Shown piece after piece: positions 1 through 12,500 of a DNA stretch of 64,000 nt; the stretch's first letter is position 1, and the number at the start of each line of letters is the position of its first letter. This DNA comes from Eustoma russellianum. Taxonomy: Eukaryota > Streptophyta > Magnoliopsida > Gentianales > Gentianaceae. Position numbers and translations under genes: made by a program. The stretch lies in assembly GCA_036186865.1 (NCBI GenBank), contig AP025048.1, forward strand, positions 30,864,852 through 30,928,851, given 5' to 3'. The notes under the pieces are model-generated. The model saw nothing but the letters and a program-made list of their open reading frames with translations. It had not been told where the DNA came from and did no database searches.

Positions 1-417
1 TAGGACATAAGAGACTGAAAGTGTCGATTAGAAGAGGACTAATCCTTGAGAACGCTGACTTATATCTTGTCTTGGCCCTTTCTTGTCACATTCAAGAATT
101 ATCCAAGGGAAGTTTCAAACATGTATTTTGTTGAAAAGATATAAGATATAGCATCAAGGACTTTTGCACATTTCGGCTAGCAGGAAAGCAGTACAGGATA
201 CTTGCTCTGCTTTGCTTTTCTTGTTATAATATCTCACAAGAAACACAAAAGCAGACAAATGGTAAGAAAATAAAAGTTAAAACTTGAAAGGACCCTCGGC
301 GCCTTCTCAAGCTTATAAAAGATGAAAAGGGGTACCAAATAAACAGGCAGTAAATGCATTGAAAAAGGTTGAAGAGTCATAGAAATATAAATGGGAGAAA
401 ACTGGATCCTCACGTAC
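1..417 (-). other. Start of PES-like intron 8; no exon recognised
   Basis: AT-rich sequence downstream (on the minus strand) of exon 8. I found no conserved peptide of the family here, so the next exon lies outside the window. The continuation of the exon 8 frame past 418 looks like intron read-through. Confidence 0.5.
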
Positions 418-526
418 TAATAAGATAGTGTGGCCATTGTCCTTGAAGTATTTCATTTTGCAGTTCTTAATAGATTTCTTAAGTCTTCTTGCTTCTTCTC
501 TGCTAGGAAGCACATTATCCTTTCCA
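418..526 (-). CDS. PES1: PES-like exon 8 (last exon in window)
   Basis: A 109-nt exon encoding [20 protein letters not shown], then [16 protein letters not shown]. The acceptor is TTCATTGCAG. The donor is probably GTACGTGA at 417, though another GT a few bases on is possible. The His of NGHT is the expected last member of the hydrolase triad. Confidence 0.83.
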
Positions 527-3500
527 CTGCAATGAAAACCATTTATCAGCACTTAGCTTGACAAGAAAGACTGCGGAAATTTTACACAGACGAATTTACT
601 TAAACCTGAATGGGTTAAATATGAAACAATCACAAGATTTAAAAGTATAATAGTGCATTATGCAAAAAAAAAATGTTGGTTCAGGAAAGTAACGACCAAA
701 ACAGAAGAAAGAACAAAGAATGAAATTCTGAGGCATAAGAGGCTAATAACACTACTTATATTCTTAGTATTAGGATAAAAAAGGGGCACTAGACTTGCAG
801 AAATTTTCCAACGAAATTACCTAGGAACCAAACTGTTAAACTTGCAAATATCATTTGGACAAGGAAGCCTTTTCCATTGATTTCAGATGAAACTTAAATC
901 ATACGTAATTGTGTCTTAAAGCCAGATTTTGAGTACTGAAACAGAGAAAAAGAAGCGTATCACTCTTCTATTTGGTTTTGTGCATGCTCTAAGCATCAAA
1001 GGAACAAGACAATTAAGAAGGCAAAATGAAAATTGTCTTACGGTTTAGAGCGTTAATGGCTGCGCATAGATCCTTTTCATGATGCCCATATATGCTCTAT
1101 TCTTTATATCATAAGGATGATGAAAAGCTCATAGCCTTACACAACTTCTAGGGAAGAGACACAAAACCAGTCTTGTTCTACACGTCTCAAGAAATTTCCT
1201 AAAGTGCATTGAGTCACATGTGTAAGAAAATGAAATTCAACTTACCTATCAGACATGAATATCTTGGGTCTCCATCTTTTTTGTACAGCAAAATAAATTT
1301 GCCACTTGCATACATTAGCATTAGATACAATAACGTTGATCTGTTACTAAACAAACCCTTAACTTTGGAAACAAGTGTATATGTTTTTTATCATTAAATT
1401 CTACAAGAGATTGAAATGCTTTTTTTAGGAGGAAAATGTATATGTGTAAAACTTGAAATGGTCTGTAACAGATTAGAATAGAGAACAACCTAGCAAGCAC
1501 GAGCACTTCAGCTGTCACAGCATGGAGACGAGAATTGGCATAACCAGCTGCAGACTTAAAAAGCTTCAGCTTCCAAACCAGAGCTTCTTTTGGTATTATA
1601 TCAGCCATGCCCTACAAAAAGGAACAATGCCATTATTCTTTCTCACTCCTTAATTGATTACATTTTGTCTGAAAGCATAGCTTATAGGGATCCGGAATCA
1701 TGGAAACTATATGTATGCAGTCCCTCTTTCCCCCGCCGCATACACACACACAACTTATCCATTTAAGAGCTGCCTTTGTCCATGAGAAATTGCCTAGGAC
1801 CATCCTATATTTTAAATTTATCTAAAATGTCGCTTTATATCTTTAGCCATAATAAGCAGGGAAAGGAGCTGAAGATCTTTGAGGGTGAATCAGATGGGAA
1901 GATCTAACCTACTGACAGGCTCTTATCCAGAAAGAAAGCCTATGAAAACACAAACATCCATACTGACAGAAAACATGAAATAACTCTTCAAATTGTTGCT
2001 CTTTACTCGATATCAGAGTTATCAAATGTCATTACATCACATTATACTCCTAAGTAAATAACCAAATTTAATGCATGACATCTAATATGTGGTTGGTTCT
2101 TATTCTCCAATAGTTAGGACACCTAATTATACAACCTTAACAAATTTTTGAACTTGATCTTTCATACAGTTACAGTCAACTATTGGCCTTGAGTAGCTTT
2201 TTGTGATGAAGAAAATACCCCCCTAGTAAGTCCACCATGCAGATATTTGAAAATAATTCTTGAAAAATCATAATGATGTCTCAATTCCTTACTGGCAGCA
2301 GCGGTAGAAGCCCAGCCAGTTTATTTGATAACTGCTCTGCATATAACCTCGGCGGAAGGGAGCAGTCAATTGTAACTGATGCCATCTTCGTTGGTTCTCC
2401 TGATAGAGAAATTGAGCACTATTAAGCAAATGAGTAAAGGCAAAACGCAAAAGATGTTATTGCCTTCTTTTAACTCAATGTTTCAGATCATGCCATGTGT
2501 GCTAGTTTCGCAAAACTTCATTTCACACGGCATGATAATGGCATCGGAAAAGAGTTAGAATATCCTGTGGAATCAGTGTTCCTACCTGAGCACGTAAGAT
2601 TGACACATCTTATAAACCTGGCCTTATTCATGTGATATGAAGCATACTCTGCAGTAGACACTCCCCTATTTTAAGGAATTAACAATATATACTCGATCAT
2701 CAAAGAGAACGGAAACACTGCAGTGCACATAGAATGAATAAACTAGCAAGTAGAACCGTTAGATGAATTGGACAAACCAATCTTCTGTGGCTAAGGCAGC
2801 GTGTGAAATAACGCGTTTAAAGAAAGAAGAGATAGCTTGCCCATCACAAGGCTCAGAAAATATGGCACTATTGAATGAAGTTCATTAGGAAAAGATTCCA
2901 ACAATGGGAGCAACGGTTGCAGCTGTGACCTGCTAAATGAAGTAGCTGAAATAAATGGTAGCAAAGAATAGTTAGTGCATATATCCTAACGAGTCCCTCA
3001 ACAATGACTCAATGTAGAAAAACAAATTCACAGGCTTGTGGCCAATCTACCTGGATTTGCTAGTACAAGTACAAGGTCTATGTTAGGATTACGAGCAGCA
3101 ACAGAAAGCGCTAAACACCCGCCAAATGAATCTCCAACAAGATATATAGGCCTATTTGGAAACAAAGCATGCTGAATCCTCACAGTTTCTTCGACATATT
3201 GTACCATCCCTGCATTCAATGAAGTGTTCATACAAGCACCTATAGCTTTCTAAGATAATTGCGTTGCACGGAAAAACGATATGACACCATGCACATGAAA
3301 AGATGACTTGCAAACTACAGATACAACCTTCAGTCCTGTATAACTGTATTCTTTGTTACACCACGGTTTTGACAAATTAAAATAAGTTGTCTCCTTCCAG
3401 GGATTGAGGAGACAGATTTAATCAATAGTGCCTTTTTTTTTTTTGAGAAAATAAGAGAGCCACCCATCTGCTTCAGGAATTTTCACCAACAAATCGCAGC

Positions 3501-6500
3501 ACAAAGGCGCCCAGTCTGAAAAGCACTTCCCTTCCCTGTTTCATCTGCTTATATATTTCTAAGGATTTGAATGTAATGGCCCTGCTTTTTTCTCTCTTTT
3601 TTTACGCGTAAAAGGGGAACTTTATTCAAGAGAGGTATGGCAAAGCGGCGAGCATGCATCAGCAGGAAAACTACCTGTTCAAGCAGAAGAGTAATGGCCC
3701 TATTGACACTTCTTTTAAGAGAAAAAATGGACTTATCTATGGGAACCTATTGCAGTGTGAAAGCGACAACCAAGCATTAACCATTGTAGTATTGCTACAG
3801 CTAGAAACCTTTGAGAGAATAAGAAACTGAGGAAAGGAAAGTGGGAGCAGAAAAATTTCTAACTATTCCATGACTGCAACAATTGTTTAGCACCGACATT
3901 CTCATAGATACACTAACTACAGTCGAAAGGAAGTAATATACCTTCAAATGGGGTTCGATCATTCACAGGGATGTGAAGGCACCATAATTCAAAAACCCTG
4001 CAAAAAAGTTAGTTTAGTATTCCACTACAGAAATCGTTTATGAAGAAACTGATCGGAACTTGTATTGTTGATAACTTTATGTGGATGAATAAGATCCAAA
4101 TGTTAGGCCAAAATAAATCGCAGAAACATAAAAGTTACCTCCGGCCATTATCGCTTAGTCGTCAACTTCAAACTGGAAGCCTACTGCAGAAAACAATTCT
4201 TACGGGAGCCTTCCAGCCTATGCCTATCTGAATGATGTATAGCTATGGAATATCACAGACCCTCTATTTATAGGCTAAGCCAGGGACCCCTTTCCTTATT
4301 TGACTGACAATTAATTCCTTTCATCAAGGAAACTTAATAATTGCCAATCAATTATAATCAAATCTGACAATTAATGCAATCAATACTTACAACGTATCTA
4401 GCCAATATAACGTACAGGTACGTTATACATGTGATCCACATTAGTGATTTACAAATAAATCACGAGATTCTAGCAATCAATCATAATAATTATAATTGAT
4501 TCTAACATTCTCCCACTTGGATCACATGTCGAATGCTAGATAACACGGCATAAGTGACAAAACAATATGGCCATAATTTTATTGTCACTTGGATCTATTG
4601 ACTACCAAACTTAGATTGAAAATACAACACATGAATCAAGGCAGTCATGTTTTGATGTCAAGCACTCCCTTCCAAGAATTACAATGCATCGTACATTCAA
4701 TCGAACAAAATGAATAATTGATTTACTATAAATCATCTCAAAATGGGTCCACGTTCATGGATCAAATAGATCCTACAACTTTAAATGCGCATATTCAAAG
4801 TCAACAAATGTCTAGATAAAATAAGATCAAAGTACAACAAATCAAGGAGAACTAATAAGTCCCATATCAGTAGCATGATCCCTGAAAACTTTAACCGGTA
4901 ATCCTTTAGTCATAGGATCAGCAACCATTGGCTCCGTACTAATGTGTTCAATCTTTATTTCTCCTTGTTTCTCTGACATTCAAATACTTTATGTCGATAT
5001 GTTTACTGCGACTCCCAGTTTTATTATTTTTCGCTAAGAACACAGCAGCTGTATTGTCGCAGAAAATCTTTATGGGTCTATCAACAATATCGACAACCTT
5101 AAGATCACTAATGAAATTTCTCATCCATAAGGCATGTGACATAGCTTCATAGCATGCAATGAACTTAGCTTCCATCATGAATGAATCAATAATGTTCAAT
5201 CTTTATTTCTCCTTTGACAATAGGTGACGCAATGGACGCACAATTCTGCATAGCAAATTTCTCAAGTACTTTGATGATGTAGGCCTTCTGAGAAAGACCA
5301 AGTATTTTACTTGTTCTATCTCTGTGAATCTCTATGCGAAGAATATAAGAGGCTTCACCTATATCCTTCATATCAAAGTTCAAAGCGAGAAATTTCTTAG
5401 TCTCATGCAATAACCCAAGATCACTAATTGCTAGTAGAATATCATCCACATATTGGACTAAGAAAATGTATTTGCTCCCACTCGTCTTGAGGTATATACA
5501 ATGATCAACAATATTCTCTACGAAACTGAATGAAGAGATTACCTCATGAAACCTGATGTTCCATTGACGTGAAGCCTGTTTAAGCCCATATATGGATTTA
5601 TTCAATTTGCAAACTAGTTGATCATTATCAGAATTGATGAAGCCTTCAGGTTGACGTATGTATACCTCTTCATCAAGAACCCCATTCAAAAATGCAGTTT
5701 TCACATCCATTTGATGTAGCTCGAGATCAAAATGAGCTACTAATGCCATGATTATCCGAAATGAATCCTTCCTTGAGACTGGAGAGAAGGTTTCATGGTA
5801 ATCAATGTCTTCTTTCTGAGTGAAACTTTTGGCTACAAGTCTGGCTTTATTTCGTTCAATGTTACCAAACGAGTCTCTTTTGGTCTTAAAGACCCATTTG
5901 CATCCCACCACAGAGGCTCTGTTTGGTAACGAAACAAGTTTCCAGACATTGTTTTTAGTCATTGATTCCATCTCCTCTTTCATGGCATTGTACCATAGTG
6001 ACGATTTATCATAACTCATGGCTTGTGAAAACGAGATAGGGTCATGATTTAGTCCAATGTCATAGTCGGACTCTTGAAGATATACAACATAATCGCTAGA
6101 AATTGCTGGCCTTTTAGTTCTTGAGGATCTTCGTACTCCCGCTGGTTCAGTAGATGTGAGATTAGTGGGTTCAGTTTGTTCTTGATGTGATTCTTCAATT
6201 TGAGGTTGTACAATTGGCGGCTCTTCATTTTGTTGAATAGCAACCGAATTTTCCACATATAGGGGTACAACTTGTGTATCCCTTACTTCCTCAAAATTGA
6301 ATTCACGATTCGAATCACTCCCACTGACTTCATGATCCTCTAGAAATTTAGCATTTCTAGCTTCAACCACTTTAGGAGCATGTGAGGGACAGTAAATCTA
6401 TATCCTTTGGAGTTAACTGTATACCCAATAAAATAACCGCTTTTCATTCGTTCATCCAGTTTCTTTATGCTTGGGTTGCATACCCTAACTTCAACTGACA

Positions 6501-9500
6501 ACCCCATATGTGTAAATGTTTTAAACTTAGTTTCCAACCATTCCATAACTCGAAAGGTGTTTTAGGAACAGCCTTAGATGGAACCCTATTTAAAACATAC
6601 ACAACGGTTTTTAGAGCTTCACTCCAAAAGGATATAGGCAAATTCGTTGTGCTAATCATGCTCCTGACCATGTCCATAAAAGTCCGATTCCTTCTTTCAG
6701 CAACACCATTTTATTGTGGAATGCCAGACATGGTGTATTGAACAACAATACCCTCTTTTTGAAGGAATTCGGCAAATGGACCAATCATTTGTCCTTTTCT
6801 GTGTAACGTCTATAATATTCACCATCTCTATCGGATCGGAAAATTTTAATTGTCTTCTCCTTTTGTTTCTCTACTTCTAATTTGAAGATTTTGAACGCAT
6901 CAAGTGCTTGAGATTTTTCAAATAAAAGATAGAGATACATGAACCTTGAATAGTCGTCGATACCAAAATGAAATAAAGTATTTCTGACCATTCAAGCAAG
7001 GTGTATGAAAAGGTCCACAGATATCCGTGTGTATGATTTCAAGAGGTTGAGAACTTCTTTTGGCACCCTTAATGGTCTTTTTGGTTTGCTTGCCCTTTAT
7101 GCATCCCACACAAGTACCTAAATCAGTAAAGTTTAGAGTTTGTAAAACTCCTTCATTCACCAATCTTTTCATTCTTTCGATTGAGATATGTCCCAATCTT
7201 TTGTGCCAAAGACTTGATGAGTTCTCATTGATAATACAACGCTTTGTGCCATTTTCTGTTAAAAGAGTATGCTCGTAAATGGGATCTAACTCAACTTGAA
7301 ACAGAAAACCATTCAATTTCGCAGAACCAATAACTTTATTCTCTTTCAAAACATTCATTACAAGAAGATGTGAATAGAAATCATATCCAATAATCGAAAG
7401 TATTGAAAGAGAAACTAAATTTCTGGAAAAAGAAGGTACATAAAAGGTGTTTTCTAAATCAAGTTGAAAACCAGTTTTCAAAATGAGCCTATAAGATCCC
7501 ACTCCTTCAACAGTAGAGCGCATCCGATTTCCAAAATAGGTGCATTGCTCACTTTCATTTGGCTTCCTCATGTTTAGAAAGCCCTGCATGGTTCTCGCAA
7601 TGTGAATTGTAGAACCACAATCAATCCACCATATATTATCAGAAACCTCAATAAAATTAGATTCATAACACACAAAGGAAAAATTACCTTTCTTCTCCAA
7701 CTATCTTTTATACTTCAGGCAATCTTTCTTCCAGTGTCCATTTTTCTTGCAAAACCGACATATGTCTTTATCGCCGATTTTCTTCATTGGAACACCTTTG
7801 CCCTTCTTTGCATTTTTCTTAAAATGAGTCGCAAGATGCACAGACTCAATGGACTCATTCTTCAACCTCTGCTCCTCTTGAACACACATGGTCAGAAGTT
7901 CATTAATTGACCAGTTTTCTTTATGTGTGTTGTATGAGATCTTAAATGGAGTGAACTCCGAAGGAAGAGAGTTGAGTATGAAATGCACCAGGAATGGCTC
8001 CGAGATTTCAATCTTTAGGGAGCTCAATTTAGCAGCAATGTCCCTCATCTCCATGATGTGCTCGCGCACACCACGACTTCTATCATGAGTCATGTTTGAA
8101 AGCCTCTTCATAAGGGTGCTGGCTACCGCCTTGTCAGAGCTTACAAATTGTTCATCAATGGCTTTCATGTAAGCTTTGACATTATCAAGATTAGGGATAG
8201 AACCCCTAATGCTTGGACTTATACGAGACTTGATGAGCATCATGCTGAGGCAATTAGATCGCTCCCAGTGCTCGTAACTAGACCTCTCAGATGGCGTACT
8301 TGATTCCGTGAGATTTGGTGGTTTCTCCTTACGGAGTGCCAGGTCTAAGTCCATACACCCTAACGTCAAAAGGATGATATCCTTCCATTCAGTAAAATTG
8401 TCACCAGTCAGCTTTGGAGTTTTAGCACAATCAAATAAAGCAGTAGTGGAAATAACTGCTTAACCAAAGAAACACATATCATGCTATGAACATATATAAC
8501 CAGAATGAATTAATCAAGTTAATTCAATTAGTATATTCTAAACCTTACTGTGGGTAGAGGTTGCACTCATGCATAGAATATACTTAAACAATATGAAAAT
8601 TAAACAACCAAAATATTTCCGTACCTGTGGGCATAGAAAATGTTTATGTTTAATTTTCTTGATCAATAAAATAACCACTTCCCTGTGCGGCAGAGTGACT
8701 ACCTTATTAATCAAAACCTTAAACAATATGAAAATTAAACAACCAAAATATTTCCTTACCTGTGGGCATAGGAAATGTTTATGTTTAATTTTCTTGATCA
8801 ATAAAATAACCACTTCCCTGCGGGGCAGAGTGATTACATTATTAATCAAAACCATAGGTATGATGACATTTTATTTTCTTGTATACCATATAATTTTAAG
8901 ATGTTGTGGCTAATCTTAAAATTAAGAAAATAATTCTTTATATGTCATCAACTTTAAAACGCTTTATATGACATCAACAAAAGATGAAATCATAATGAAA
9001 ATATGAAGTGAACCGATTCAGCAATACCCCAGGAAAGATCATGAATCAATTTCCTAGACAGGTATTACCATTCCACGTAAAGTCCCAGGCCGCACGGTGG
9101 GGTCACAACGGTCCCGCTTAAGTACCGAATTTTTAGACATAAATTACGTGCATGGTGTATTTATCACACCTTCAATAATTCACCCTTTTGCATTTGCCAC
9201 ATATACACGCGCCTGCCGCTGTATTCTTACTGCCGCCGTTTTAGCATGAAATGACATCAAACTTTCCATTAAAACAGAACAGGTCAACCTTTTTTTTTTC
9301 TTATCTTTATACGTGTAATGACAAGGGTGCAAATTGCACAAGAAAACAACCACAAATATAGCATAATCCGGGATATTGATAACCACAAATTGATTTCTTG
9401 GACTTATAAATTGGGCAATTCAGGATCCTTTTTGATCATACGATGAATTCTTACATGGGCTGTTGGAATTTAAGTGCCGTAATTTACTTCCCTTGTGGGG

Positions 9501-12500
9501 TCTTTAGATAACTTCATAGACATCTCAGTATGAAATGGTAGCTGCTATCGAAAATTACTATCTACTGTAGGATGGACATTTTGAATGCTTATCCATATTT
9601 CATGTATTTGAATCAAGCATCTTGGTGATCAATTTCAAACGTTTTCATTCTTAATCTAATACCATCCTTCTTTTCTTTCAAATTCATGCTTTTTGTAGAA
9701 ATGTAGATTAGCCGTTGTATATATTACATGTAATGTCCACATCATCATTGTGATGACTTGGCAAATAGCCGTTAGAGAGTTCTGGTTTAGAAGGTAGACA
9801 CATTTTGATGTTGTATATATACCCCCATTCAACTGTGAATAAGATGATGATAAAGATTCACACATTATCTTGAGTATATTACAGTAGTTCAAAACCTCTT
9901 TATGGTATCAGAGCTTCAGAGAGACAGGAAGGCAATCACCATTAGTTTCATTACTGTTCTTCAATAGATCTTCCGGAAAAACTTCCAACATATTTGTCCC
10001 TGTACTGTGAGCACGTATCTGCTCAAAAATCTTCGCTCAAGATCTCAAGATCAGCAATACTCTACGGGACTATAAAATCTTCTTCTCAAGAAAAAAATAA
10101 AATAGTTGTTCCAACAAGATTTGTTGTATCTCTTCCTTGCCATCTTTCTTCGGTAGAAGCAGAATACCGGAAAGCAGGAGAAGAAGTTTTCTACGGGGAG
10201 AAGAAGATCTCCTATTTTTTAAACAAAAAATTTTATTACTGCCGAGGCAACTGACGTTAGTCAACTAAAGTTAGTCTCATGATACTGTTAACCTCAAAAA
10301 TATCGCCTCAATATACATAAACGGAGCAGGAATAAATTAATTTATTTCTGGAACACAAAAAAAAACGTGGCAGATTTATAACCACGTGGGCTTCATCAGA
10401 AGTCTTTGTTGTTGTCCAGGTGGCCAGCTTGCATGTACGTATTTCCCACAAAAATTTTCTCTCCTTTGTTTAAGTTTTCTCGAAACCTCTTCCCAATACA
10501 CATTTATTACGATACACCAAAACGTGCTATCTTCTTCTTCTTCTCCTCTCTGGAACATCCCATCTGGAATCTGAGCTTCGTCCTTTTCTTCTCTGCTATA
10601 ATCAAAGCTTCGTCCTTTCATCTCTTCCACCACATTTTAAATCCGAACTTCATCTCCTTTTTCCATCACTTCATCTGCTTCACCTTCTTCGCTTGCGTCA
10701 ACAATGGCTGACCAAGGAAGTGAGGATACCTCGGTTACTGAAAAAACTGCTTCTACCTCCCCTGCAGTAGGGTCTGGGTCTCTCCTTGACTCTTCTACTA
10801 TCACCATTACAAATCAAAAACTAAATGAGAATAATTACCTCCCTTGGAGTAGGGCGGTTGAACTATTCATCACAGGAAAGGGAAAAAAAGACTACCTTTC
10901 TGGAAAAATTGCATGTCCTGATGAATCTGATGCTAGATATCCTATGTGGAAAGCCGAAAATTCGATGATGATGTCATGGCTTCTGGGATCCATGATTCCT
11001 GAAGTTAGCAATACCTTCATGCTATACTCCACTGCTGCTGCTATTTGGGATGCCACAAAAGAGATGTATTCCAAGAGGGATAATATCTCTGAACTCTATG
11101 AACTTGAATCTCAGTTCAAGGATATAAAGCAGGGAGATCAACCTGTAAGTAAGTTTTTTAGTAACTTGACTCAGATCTGGCAGCAAATTGACTCTCTTGA
11201 AACAACTAAGTGGGAATGTCCTAAAGATGATCAGACGTATAAGAAACTCAAGGAGACTAGGAGACTTTTTGGTTTTTTGTCAGGTCTTCACAAAGACTTT
11301 GACGCTGTGAGGGGAAGAATTTTGAGTTCCAAACCCCTTCCTACGATGAACTCAGCTTTTTCTGAAGTTCGTCAAGAGGAGAGTAGATTGAAGGTTATGC
11401 TTGGCTCTAATGCTCCTATGTCTAGCTGTACTACATCCGAGTCTTCTGCTCTTTCTGTTCAAGATAACGAAATCAAAAATGAAGCTAATCTTGTAACCAG
11501 GAAAAATGTTTCAAAAGGAGGTCAGAACAACCAAAAGTCCTNNNNNNNNNNNNNNNNNNNNNNNNNNNNNNNNNNNNNNNNNNNNNNNNNNNNNNNNNNN
11601 NNNNNNNNNNNNNNNNNNNNNNNNNNNNNNNNNNNNNNNNNNNNNNNNNNNNNNNNNNNNNNNNNNNNNNNNNNNNNNNNNNNNNNNNNNNNNNNNNNNN
11701 NNNNNNNNNNNNNNNNNNNNNNNNNNNNNNNNNNNNNNNNNNNNNNNNNNNNNNNNNNNNNNNNNNNNNNNNNNNNNNNNNNNNNNNNNNNNNNNNNNNN
11801 NNNNNNNNNNNNNNNNNNNNNNNNNNNNNNNNNNNNNNNNNNNNNNNNNNNNNNNNNNNNNNNNNNNNNNNNNNNNNNNNNNNNNNNNNNNNNNNNNNNN
11901 NNNNNNNNNNNNNNNNNNNNNNNNNNNNNNNNNNNNNNNNNNNNNNNNNNNNNNNNNNNNNNNNNNNNNNNNNNNNNNNNNNNNNNNNNNNNNNNNNNNN
12001 NNNNNNNNNNNNNNNNNNNNNNNNNNNNNNNNNNNNNNNNNNNNNNNNNNNNNNNNNNNNNNNNNNNNCCAAGGAGATGATTGGCAATGCTAGTCATCAG
12101 GAGAGACTTTATTTTTTGGACACAACTACTGGATCTGAGAACTCAGAGAGCTTTTCTAGAGGATATTCTTGTATAAACAGTAATGATTCTGTTTTAGAAT
12201 AGATAGTTGTAGATTAGCTCATATTTTGTTATGGCACAAGAGGTTGGGTCACCCCAACTTCTTATATCTCAAAAGGATTAGGCCTGAACTATTCTCTGAT
12301 ATTTCTCTTGATCATGTGAAATGTGAAACGTGTCTTTATGGTAAGCAGACTAAAGGACAATATCTAGCCAAGGGCTATAAGGGCAGCAAACCATTCAATC
12401 TGGTTCACTCTGACATTTGGGGTCCTTCTAGGGTCCTCAATGTCAATGGCTCTAGATGGTTTGTTATCTTTGTTGATGACCATACAAGGGTCACATGGAT

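Noticed and set aside
8538..8913. Repetitive ORFs on both strands
   Set aside because: By-products of the 2 x 135 bp tandem duplication; each strand gives the same peptide twice.
11485..12097. ORFs crossing the N run
   Set aside because: Undetermined bases cannot support a coding call.
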